DNA of 5,212 nt from NCBI GenBank assembly GCA_030727885.1, contig JANRAT010000182.1, positions 1-5,212 on the forward strand, in the 5' to 3' direction. Below the pieces are notes generated by a model that was not told the DNA's origin, did not search any database, and worked only from the letters and a program-made list of their open reading frames with translations. The DNA is from Rhodospirillales bacterium. GTDB lineage: Bacteria > Pseudomonadota > Alphaproteobacteria > Rhodospirillales > Casp-alpha2. Position numbers and translations under genes: made by a program. This document shows, one piece after another, positions 1 to 4,737 of this stretch (its first letter is position 1; each line of letters opens with the position of its first letter).

Positions 1-355
1 CAAGTTCGCGCCAGATGTCGACGCCCACATCATGAACATCCGGGTTGCTGACCGCGCGCAGTGAATGCACCCAGATCTGCAGTCCAAGGGCATCATGGGG
101 CCGTTTCTTTCTGGCCAGGACGTTGACTGCCTTGGCCAGATCATGCTGGTACAAGGGGGCCTCACGGGCCAGCGTCGTCAGATCTCGCATCGCCACCCCT
201 TCCTTGATCAGCGCGTTTCGATGATGCGCGGCAATCGCCAGCACCAGCCCGATACTTTTGTCATCAAGGGATCTGAGATGATTGAGAAGCTGCACGGCTT
301 CCTTGCGATAGCGTTTCTGCGCCCAGCCCTGCATCAGATTTGAAAACGGGTTCAT
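1..355 (-). CDS. Unrecognised protein, N-terminal part (cut by window edge)
   Basis: An open frame reads from an ATG at 355-353 to base 1 with no stop, giving 118 residues of a longer protein. The start is supported by a GGAGA Shine-Dalgarno at 365-369, 9 bases upstream. The protein begins MNPFSNLMQGWAQKRYRK and looks soluble and largely helical. It is rich in Leu, Ala, His, Arg and Lys, with stretches such as NHLRSLDDKSIGLVLAIAAH and HDLAKAVNVLARKKRP. I see no signal peptide, membrane segment, cysteine cluster or catalytic motif, and I do not recognise the family. It lies 102 bases downstream of folE on the same strand and could be read from the folE promoter, since I see no convincing terminator between them. 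I am fairly sure it is a real gene because the start, ribosome binding site and uninterrupted frame agree. Its function is unknown. Confidence 0.72.
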   Translation of the reverse strand, partial: MNPFSNLMQGWAQKRYRKEAVQLLNHLRSLDDKSIGLVLAIAAHHRNALIKEGVAMRDLTTLAREAPLYQHDLAKAVNVLARKKRPHDALGLQIWVHSLRAVSNPDVHDVGVDIWREL

Positions 356-364
356 GGCTTATTG

Positions 365-369
365 TCTCC
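365..369 (-). promoter_or_regulatory. Ribosome binding site of the left-edge gene
   Basis: GGAGA on the minus strand, 9 bases before the ATG at 355. It fixes the start of the partial gene. The rest of the 356-457 gap shows no clear promoter or terminator. Confidence 0.6.
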
Positions 370-457
370 GGCAATCGGTGCGCGTCGGTACTGTCATAAC
401 ACAAGCACCCGTGCCTTCGAACACCAGACGCCAAAGAATTTTCACACCCGGTAAGTT

Positions 458-1126
458 TTAAGAGAAATTACCACCCTCGTGATTGACCATGGAGAGAAAT
501 TCACGCCGGGTCGTCGGGTCCTCGCGGAAGGTGCCGAGCATCCTGCTCGTCACCAGCGACACCCCGGGCTTGTGAACGCCACGCATGGTCATGCACTGAT
601 GCGCGGCTTCGACGATCACGGCAACGCCGCGCGGTTCAAGCACTTCATCAATGGTATTGGCAATCTGCGCCGTCATCTTTTCCTGAATTTGCATCCGCTT
701 GGCAAAGGCATCGACAACCCGCGCAAGCTTGGAGATACCAACCACCCGGCGGTTCGGCAGGTAGGCAACATGGGCCCTGCCGATAAACGGCACCATGTGG
801 TGCTCGCAATGGCTTTCGAAGCGGATGTCTTTCAGCAGGACGATTTCATCGTAGCCTTCGGTTTCTTCGAAGGTCTTTTCGAGATAGATACGCGGGCAGA
901 TATCATAGCCCTTGTAGAATTCCTCATACGCCCGCACCACCCGGTCCGGGGTTTCCAGAAGACCTTCTCGGGCGGGATCGTCTCCGGCCCATCTGATCAG
1001 GGTGCGAACTGCCTGCTCAGCCTCTTCACGGCTCGGGCGCTCGATCTCGGGGCCTTTGTCCAAAGCCGGAGCGCTGTGTCTGTGCGGATTGCCGGCAACT
1101 ACACTCATCGGTTTATGATCTGTCAC
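458..1126 (-). CDS. folE: GTP cyclohydrolase I
   Basis: Cytosolic enzyme converting GTP to 7,8-dihydroneopterin triphosphate, the first step of tetrahydrofolate (and other pterin) synthesis. The 222 residues match the usual length. The zinc site is intact: C107 and H110 in [10 protein letters not shown], and C178 in [11 protein letters not shown]. The family signatures [20 protein letters not shown] (residues 116-135) and the Arg-rich C-terminal end [20 protein letters not shown] are also present. Residues 1 to about 30 are a variable, probably disordered extension. The start is a GTG at 1126-1124, chosen because AGGA at 1133-1136 sits 6 bases upstream. The next in-frame ATG is codon 7 (1108) and lacks comparable support. 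The zinc ligands identify the classical zinc-dependent FolE and not the unrelated FolE2. It lies downstream of apaG but appears to have its own promoter with an overlapping operator-like palindrome (see those entries). Confidence 0.97.
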   Translation of the reverse strand: MTDHKPMSVVAGNPHRHSAPALDKGPEIERPSREEAEQAVRTLIRWAGDDPAREGLLETPDRVVRAYEEFYKGYDICPRIYLEKTFEETEGYDEIVLLKDIRFESHCEHHMVPFIGRAHVAYLPNRRVVGISKLARVVDAFAKRMQIQEKMTAQIANTIDEVLEPRGVAVIVEAAHQCMTMRGVHKPGVSLVTSRMLGTFREDPTTRREFLSMVNHEGGNFS

Positions 1127-1132
1127 GATGTT

Positions 1133-1136
1133 TCCT
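1133..1136 (-). promoter_or_regulatory. Ribosome binding site deciding the folE GTG start
   Basis: AGGA on the minus strand, 6 bases before the GTG at 1126. The purine-rich stretch GGGAAGAGAAGATAGGA upstream of the start strengthens the case for the GTG over the internal ATG at 1108. Confidence 0.6.
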
Positions 1137-1185
1137 ATCTTCTCTTCCCGTCGTGCAGCCTAGCAGATAACCCAAGGGGACCGCA

Positions 1186-1215
1186 CTTATAGAATATTGT
1201 GATCGGATGTCACAA
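1186..1215 (-). promoter_or_regulatory. Predicted sigma70-type promoter of folE
   Basis: On the minus strand, TTGTGA (1210-1215, 4 of 6 to TTGACA) is followed by an 18-base spacer and TATAAG (1186-1191, 5 of 6 to TATAAT). Transcription would begin near 1179, leaving a leader of about 53 bases before the folE GTG. The -35 hexamer lies inside one arm of the palindrome at 1196-1216. This is a prediction from consensus matching only. Confidence 0.5.
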
Positions 1216-1216
1216 T
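1196..1216. promoter_or_regulatory. Perfect 7-7-7 inverted repeat, likely operator of folE
   Basis: ATTGTGA (1196-1202), seven spacer bases, then TCACAAT (1210-1216) form a perfect inverted repeat. It covers the predicted folE -35 element and most of the spacer to the -10, the classic placement for a repressor site. The half-sites resemble the CRP core TGTGA/TCACA, but CRP has a 6-base spacer and this one has 7, so the centre falls on a base. The regulator is unknown; a GntR-, MarR- or CRP-like protein would be possible. Confidence 0.55.
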
Positions 1217-1235
1217 TTCCAGAGATCAATGCAGA

Positions 1236-1261
1236 TTAACGGGCGACCGGCCCGCTGTTAA
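1236..1261 (-). terminator. Hairpin at the apaG stop codon, possible weak terminator
   Basis: TTAACGGGC (1236-1244) and GCCCG-CTG-TTAA (1250-1261) pair around a 5-base loop, giving a CGGGC/GCCCG core stem and an outer TTAA/TTAA stem interrupted by a 3-base bulge. The hairpin includes the apaG stop codon (1258-1260). No run of T follows on the minus strand, so it is not a textbook Rho-independent terminator. It could instead protect an mRNA end or partly insulate folE from apaG. Confidence 0.35.
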
Positions 1262-1665
1262 TGAACGACGCTGCGGACATCAGGCCCATCAAGGGAAAAA
1301 GCCGGCACCTGTACGGCAAAACGCCGACCGGCAGCATCAATCATCTGGAAAATACCGGTCATGAAACCGGTCGAGGTCGACAGCGGCGTGCCGCTTGAAT
1401 ATTCGTAATCGTCACCGGGTTTGAGAATCGGCTTTTCGCCGACCACGCCATCGCCGATCACTTCGTGGGCGTGACCGTGACCATCGGTGATGCGCCAGCG
1501 CCGGGTCAGCAACTGCACCGGCACCGTGCCCATATTTTTGATCCGCACCTGATACGCCCAGACGTGACGATTTTCATCCGCATCCGATTGCTGATCGAGA
1601 TACATCGACGCAACCCGTACGCGGATGCCGTCCGTGGTTTCCTCGAAGGTATGCACTTCGCTCAT
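1258..1665 (-). CDS. apaG: ApaG family protein (DUF525)
   Basis: Small cytosolic beta-sandwich protein of the ApaG family; 135 residues, close to the usual 125-130. Recognised from the ordered family motifs WAYQVRIKN (36-44), QLLTRRWRITD (51-61), GDGVVGEKPILKPGD (71-85), YEYSSGTPLST (87-97) and GFMTGIFQM (100-108). GDGVVG fits the GxGxxG pattern reported for the family. E. coli apaG has been linked to Co2+ resistance and Mg2+ efflux and sits with the Ap4A hydrolase gene apaH, but its biochemical role is unsettled and apaH is not present here. The ATG at 1665 is preceded by AAAGGG (1672-1677) at 6 bases. The gene follows the OmpA-family gene by 96 bases and precedes folE by 131. Confidence 0.95.
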   Translation of the reverse strand: MSEVHTFEETTDGIRVRVASMYLDQQSDADENRHVWAYQVRIKNMGTVPVQLLTRRWRITDGHGHAHEVIGDGVVGEKPILKPGDDYEYSSGTPLSTSTGFMTGIFQMIDAAGRRFAVQVPAFSLDGPDVRSVVH

Positions 1666-1707
1666 CGGCTGCCCTTTTCAAACTGCGGCGATCCATGCCG
1701 TCGGCAG

Positions 1708-1737
1708 CATTTAGCCTGTGCACGGGCGCAATGTCCA
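1708..1737 (-). promoter_or_regulatory. Weak candidate promoter upstream of apaG
   Basis: On the minus strand, TGGACA (1732-1737, 5 of 6 to TTGACA) is followed by 18 bases and TAAATG (1708-1713, only 3 of 6 to TATAAT). It lies in the 96-base gap between the OmpA-family gene and apaG. The -35 match is good and the -10 poor, so co-transcription from upstream is equally possible. Confidence 0.22.
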
Positions 1738-1761
1738 GCCACGCCCTTTGCTGGCAGCCCC

Positions 1762-2631
1762 TCACAACACGCGGTCAGGACCGATGACAATCTCGACGCG
1801 GCGGTTTTCCGAACTGCGCTGGCCGTCCGGGGTCATGATGCGCGGATAGGTCTCGCCAAAACCGATGGTGCTGATCTGGCCGGCGCTGACGCCTCTGGCG
1901 CGCAGCATTGCGGCAACGCGCTCGGCGCGGGCTTCGGAAAGATCGCGGTTGCGGGAAGCGGTGCCGGACTTGTCGGCATGACCGCCGAGCACGATGCGCA
2001 TGTGCTGGCCGCTGCGGGCATATGCGGCAGCCGCATCAAGCACCGCCTGTGCACCGGTCGACGGCATCGAACTGCCAAGCGGAAAAGTGACGCTGAACGA
2101 CTTCAGGGCCGTGATTTGTGACGGCACCGGTTTACCGGCCGCCTGCAGGGTTGCAGCTGTTTCGGCGGCAAAATTCTGAAACCCGTCCTTGCAGAAACCG
2201 ATATCGAGCGGCTGATCGCCTTCGCGGGCCTGTTCCTTCCAGCAATCGAGCCGGGCCATTGCCTGCCCGGTCGCTTTCGGCGCAACCCGGTCGGCACCGG
2301 CAGCCATCATCCGGTTGAGTGCCTGATAGGCGTCGGCAATTTCCGCCGGCGTCGGCTGGTCGGACGTCTGATCCAGTGCCGTTTCAGTTGTCATCCGGCC
2401 GTCTGCTGCGGCCAGCGCCTTTTCGGAAAACGCGATGGCCGAAGCCTTGTCCCACATCACCTTGTCTTCGAAATAAGCCAGCCGCCTGTATTCGCGCGCC
2501 GCCTCTGATCTGGCATCGCTGCCCCTGATATCGAGTTTTTGCGCCGCCTCGATGTTCGGGTTGGTGCAGGCACCGAGCACCAGCACACCTGATATCAATG
2601 CAATGTTAAGAGTCTTCATCTGTCTGGTCAT
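1762..2631 (-). CDS. OmpA-family lipoprotein, peptidoglycan-binding
   Basis: Predicted outer-membrane lipoprotein of 289 residues whose C-terminal OmpA domain binds peptidoglycan in the periplasm. The N-terminus MTRQMKTLNIALISGVLVLG ends in a lipobox (LGAC, C22 being the lipidated cysteine). Residues 40-175 are mostly helical and contain C130 (ARLDCWKEQ) and C147 (GFCKDGF), a pair suited to a disulphide. The OmpA domain spans about 178-285, with GGHADKSG (216-223), NRDLSEARAERVAAML (228-243), GFGETYP (257-263) and NRRVEIVIG (276-284). The Asp and Arg of the ligand-binding helix are present. I chose the ATG at 2631 because AAAGGAGA (2637-2644) sits about 6 bases upstream. An in-frame ATG at 2655 would add eight residues, put the ribosome binding site inside the gene and spoil the signal peptide. 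It may be a Pal-like envelope tether, but without tol-pal neighbours I do not call it pal. Confidence 0.9.
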   Translation of the reverse strand: MTRQMKTLNIALISGVLVLGACTNPNIEAAQKLDIRGSDARSEAAREYRRLAYFEDKVMWDKASAIAFSEKALAAADGRMTTETALDQTSDQPTPAEIADAYQALNRMMAAGADRVAPKATGQAMARLDCWKEQAREGDQPLDIGFCKDGFQNFAAETAATLQAAGKPVPSQITALKSFSVTFPLGSSMPSTGAQAVLDAAAAYARSGQHMRIVLGGHADKSGTASRNRDLSEARAERVAAMLRARGVSAGQISTIGFGETYPRIMTPDGQRSSENRRVEIVIGPDRVL

Positions 2632-2636
2632 ATCCG

Positions 2637-2644
2637 TCTCCTTT
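2637..2644 (-). promoter_or_regulatory. Strong ribosome binding site deciding the OmpA-family start
   Basis: AAAGGAGA on the minus strand, with its core about 6 bases before the ATG at 2631. It lies downstream of the alternative ATG at 2655 and so argues strongly for the shorter protein. Confidence 0.75.
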
Positions 2645-2668
2645 GGGAACTCCATTGGCGACAGGGAT

Positions 2669-2684
2669 ACTCAGGCACTCAGGC
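2669..2684. repeat. Two tandem copies of an 8-base unit
   Basis: ACTCAGGC occurs twice in a row (2669-2676 and 2677-2684) in the 111-base gap between the phosphoesterase-like gene and the OmpA-family gene. It sits 38 bases or more upstream of the lipoprotein start, where a promoter or leader is expected. No good -35/-10 pair is evident around it. It may be a chance duplication, a direct-repeat regulator site or a slippage-prone tract. Confidence 0.5.
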
Positions 2685-2742
2685 AAATCGATGGCTGATT
2701 AAGGCGAACCGGTGATGATTTTTGGGCGTTTACGGGGCTGGA

Positions 2743-3609
2743 TTATTCAGCGGCAACCCGTCTCGGGGATGGCCAGACCAGCGAGCCAGCCGCAATAGGC
2801 TTGCCGACTTTAATTTGCTCTGCTTCGGGCATGACGTCCATATTCGGCCACAGGCCGTCTTCGAGACAAGCGGCGTAGCCGCTCGGCAGTTTCTTTGCCC
2901 GCATCGATGCCGCAGCACCCGCGTGATCGTAGTCAAGAGGCTTAAGCTCAATCCGAATACCGGCCGCGTCCTCGTGCAACAGCGAATACCAGACCCTTGG
3001 CGTTGCGTCATTGGCCGGCATCCCGATGACGCCTGCGTTGTGCCACAACCGGTCATCGAAAATCTGCGAGAACGGCACGCCTGAGTGCCCGCCGATGATC
3101 GCATCGACACCCAGTTGATCAAAACCCTGACGTTTCAGGGCATCGTCACTGCCGGCAAACACGAACGTATTGATTGAATCCGCACTGCCATGCACCACGG
3201 CAAATCGCCGACCGGCAAAGCTGAAGCGGACCTGCCGCGGCAAGGCCCGCATCCAGGCGCGCTGTGACGGGTTCAGACAAGAGTTCGCATAGGCATACCA
3301 TTGCCGGGACATGACATCGCAGGCGGTGCCTTCCTCGAATCCGCAGCCGCAGTCATCGGCCTCGGCGCCGAAGCTTTCCTCGCAGTTGCCCATCACCGTG
3401 GTGATGCCCCAGTTGATGATCGCGTCGGTGGTTTCCGCCGGCTCGCCGGCATAAGCGACGACATCGCCGGTGCAGATAATATTCTCGGGCTCAATGCCCA
3501 GCGCCTTCGCTTCGCGGATCAGCGATTCGGTAGCAAACAGATTGGAATAGGGCCCGCCGAAAATCAGCATCGGACCCCTGACCACACCGAGATCAAGAAA
3601 ATCGTTCAT
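2743..3609 (-). CDS. Metallophosphoesterase-like protein with altered metal site
   Basis: Calcineurin-like phosphoesterase fold, 288 residues from the ATG at 3609. Visible motifs: CTGDVVAYAG with D49, VMGNCEES with N75 and C76, VVHGSAD with H140, and IIGGHSG with H175, followed by NAGVIGMPAND (191-201). Where the family normally has a first motif like SDIHGN, this protein has FGGPYSN (17-23), so both metal ligands of that motif are absent; the second His of GHxH is Gly (G177). The GNC form of the third motif is also known in YfcE-type members. An insert holds C87, C89 and C97. A tail beyond the fold contains LPSGYAACLEDGLWPNMDVM (241-260). The gene starts 8 bases after the radical SAM stop. 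A GTG at 3633, with GGTGG upstream, would extend it by eight residues and overlap by 16 bases. Substrate unknown; activity may be reduced, single-metal or non-catalytic. Confidence 0.88.
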   Translation of the reverse strand: MNDFLDLGVVRGPMLIFGGPYSNLFATESLIREAKALGIEPENIICTGDVVAYAGEPAETTDAIINWGITTVMGNCEESFGAEADDCGCGFEEGTACDVMSRQWYAYANSCLNPSQRAWMRALPRQVRFSFAGRRFAVVHGSADSINTFVFAGSDDALKRQGFDQLGVDAIIGGHSGVPFSQIFDDRLWHNAGVIGMPANDATPRVWYSLLHEDAAGIRIELKPLDYDHAGAAASMRAKKLPSGYAACLEDGLWPNMDVMPEAEQIKVGKPIAAGSLVWPSPRRVAAE

Positions 3610-3617
3610 CGGGCGGC

Positions 3618-4565
3618 TCAATTCGGGCTGCACGACGCACCACCCAGCACGCAGAACTTGGCGCAGTGCGGATGGTTCAGATTGACGGCCTTGCTGGATT
3701 GCGCCAGCTCGTGACCCAGCTCGAACGCCGTGTCATAAGGCAAAAGCGTACACGGCACGACCACCGGCTTGTCGGCACCCTTGCGCTTGATCACCATGCG
3801 CGAGGTCGCACACATCATGGATTCCGGCTGAACGCCCAGAATATCCCAGCAATGAACCGTGATTTCCGGCACATCGGCATTGGTATCCATTTCCGGAAAC
3901 AGCACCAGCTGGCCGGGATCATCGGCATCGACCGGAATGTTTTCTTCGGCAAAAAGCGCCCGGTAACCGGCACGGCCAAGAGTTTCCGGCTCATCCCAGC
4001 AGGTGCGTCCGGCAACCGCCATGGAGAAGTCGTTCTCGGCCAGCCAGCGCAAGCCTTCGATCATCGGCGGCCAGCTATCCTTGCCGCGGACATCTTCATG
4101 TTTGGTGCGGGTGAAATGATCGACCGAGACGCGGATCGACAGGGCCTTGCCGAAGCGCTGCTTGAGGTCCAGCAGGCGGGCCCGCTTCTGATGCATCGGC
4201 TTCATGGCATTGCTGAGCACCAGAACCCGGTAGCCGCGGGCAAGCGCTTCGCCCAGCATATCAATGATATCCGGGTTCATGAACGGCTCGCCGCCGGTGA
4301 AGGCTATTTCCTCGACCTGCATGTGCCCGGCGTCGATCTCATCGAGATACGTGCGCATTTCCGCCAGTGTGATGTAGGCAAGAGCATCGTTTTTCGGGCT
4401 TGAGTCCATATAGCAGTTCACGCAGGTGATATTGCAGAGCGAGCCGGTATTGAACCACATCGTCGTCAGATGCGTCAGCGCAACAACGGCGCGCTGCTGG
4501 CCATCGGCGGTGACAAACGGGTCCTGAAACTTCCTCGGATCAAGGGCGTGGCTGGAATCCGGCAT
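3618..4565 (-). CDS. Radical SAM protein with cysteine-rich C-terminus
   Basis: A 315-residue radical S-adenosylmethionine enzyme. The [4Fe-4S]/SAM motif CNITCVNC gives C44, C48 and C51 in CX3CX2C spacing, and AFTGGEPFMNPD (88-99) is the SAM-binding GGEP motif. VLVLSNAM (114-121) and IRVSVDH (144-150) fit further strands of the partial TIM barrel. After the barrel come C189, C239 (HCWDILG), C252 (MCATSRMVIKRKG), C272 (VVPCTLLPYD), C301, C305 and C312 (HCAKFCVLGGASCS). These suggest a SPASM-like or other auxiliary Fe-S cluster. The ATG at 4565 has AGGGAAG (4575-4581) 9 bases upstream. It is the first gene of the minus-strand run and is tightly coupled to the phosphoesterase-like gene, so the two probably serve one pathway. 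Auxiliary clusters are common in enzymes that modify peptides or anaerobically oxidise substrates, but I cannot name the substrate. No small precursor-peptide gene is evident nearby. Confidence 0.92.
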   Translation of the reverse strand: MPDSSHALDPRKFQDPFVTADGQQRAVVALTHLTTMWFNTGSLCNITCVNCYMDSSPKNDALAYITLAEMRTYLDEIDAGHMQVEEIAFTGGEPFMNPDIIDMLGEALARGYRVLVLSNAMKPMHQKRARLLDLKQRFGKALSIRVSVDHFTRTKHEDVRGKDSWPPMIEGLRWLAENDFSMAVAGRTCWDEPETLGRAGYRALFAEENIPVDADDPGQLVLFPEMDTNADVPEITVHCWDILGVQPESMMCATSRMVIKRKGADKPVVVPCTLLPYDTAFELGHELAQSSKAVNLNHPHCAKFCVLGGASCSPN

Positions 4566-4574
4566 ATGGGTGAG

Positions 4575-4581
4575 CTTCCCT
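4575..4581 (-). promoter_or_regulatory. Ribosome binding site of the radical SAM gene
   Basis: AGGGAAG on the minus strand, 9 bases before the ATG at 4565. It supports that start; no better in-frame start lies upstream. Confidence 0.6.
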
Positions 4582-4583
4582 AT

Positions 4584-4602
4584 CCTGTTTGGCCTGTCCT
4601 GT
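4584..4602. repeat. Three CCTGT pentamers before the radical SAM gene
   Basis: CCTGT at 4584-4588, 4593-4597 and 4598-4602 (ACAGG on the coding strand of the radical SAM gene). ATCCTG (4582-4587) can also pair with CAGGAT (4610-4615). They sit just upstream of the ribosome binding site, in the presumed leader. They could be a protein site, a small leader hairpin or chance. Confidence 0.3.
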
Positions 4603-4679
4603 ATGGCTTCAGGATGACTTAGCCGATGTCCGCTCTCAACTCAAATAAACCTCTCGTGATCAGGACTTGAAAGCAGTCA

Positions 4680-4707
4680 TTGAAGACGCCTTGTTTAAAT
4701 CCATAAT
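4680..4707 (+). promoter_or_regulatory. Predicted sigma70-type promoter of the dioxygenase gene
   Basis: TTGAAG (4680-4685, 4 of 6 to TTGACA), a 16-base spacer and CATAAT (4702-4707, 5 of 6 to TATAAT). Transcription would start near 4714, about 24 bases before the ATG at 4738. It lies in the 172-base divergent gap shared with the radical SAM gene, for which I could not find a convincing promoter on the other strand. Consensus matching only. Confidence 0.42.
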
Positions 4708-4724
4708 GACGCAAAGAAAGAACC

Positions 4725-4730
4725 AGAGGA
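4725..4730 (+). promoter_or_regulatory. Ribosome binding site choosing between two in-frame ATGs
   Basis: AGAGGA lies 7 bases before the ATG at 4738 but only 1 base before an in-frame ATG at 4732. The spacing selects 4738 as the start. Confidence 0.65.
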
Positions 4731-4737
4731 AATGACC

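Noticed and set aside
65..343. Plus-strand open frame of 92 codons opposite the left-edge gene
   Set aside because: The minus-strand frame has a well-spaced ribosome binding site and runs open to the edge, while this one has neither support nor motifs.
479..1192. Plus-strand open frame of 237 codons opposite folE
   Set aside because: It is fully antisense to an unmistakable folE with intact zinc ligands. Its translation has no recognisable motif and reflects high GC on the opposite strand.
1196..1216. CRP/FNR binding site at the folE palindrome
   Set aside because: The TGTGA/TCACA arms look CRP-like, but the spacer is 7 bases, not 6, and the site overlaps the -35 where activation by CRP would be atypical, so I left the regulator unnamed.
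1465..2121. Plus-strand open frame of 218 codons across apaG and the OmpA-family gene
   Set aside because: It spans two recognisable minus-strand genes and the gap between them, which a real gene is unlikely to do, and its translation shows no domain.
2632..2655. Longer start (ATG at 2655) for the OmpA-family gene
   Set aside because: It would put charged residues MEFPKETD before the signal peptide and bury a near-perfect ribosome binding site inside the coding region.
3666..4403. Plus-strand open frame of 245 codons opposite the radical SAM gene
   Set aside because: It mirrors the radical SAM coding strand and has no ribosome binding site or known motif, while the minus-strand gene has clear catalytic motifs.
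3618..4565. Assignment of the radical SAM protein to arsenosugar (ArsS) or a ribosomal-peptide maturase family
   Set aside because: The C-terminal motif does not match what I know of ArsS, the auxiliary Cys spacing is not standard SPASM, and no precursor peptide or arsenic gene is nearby.
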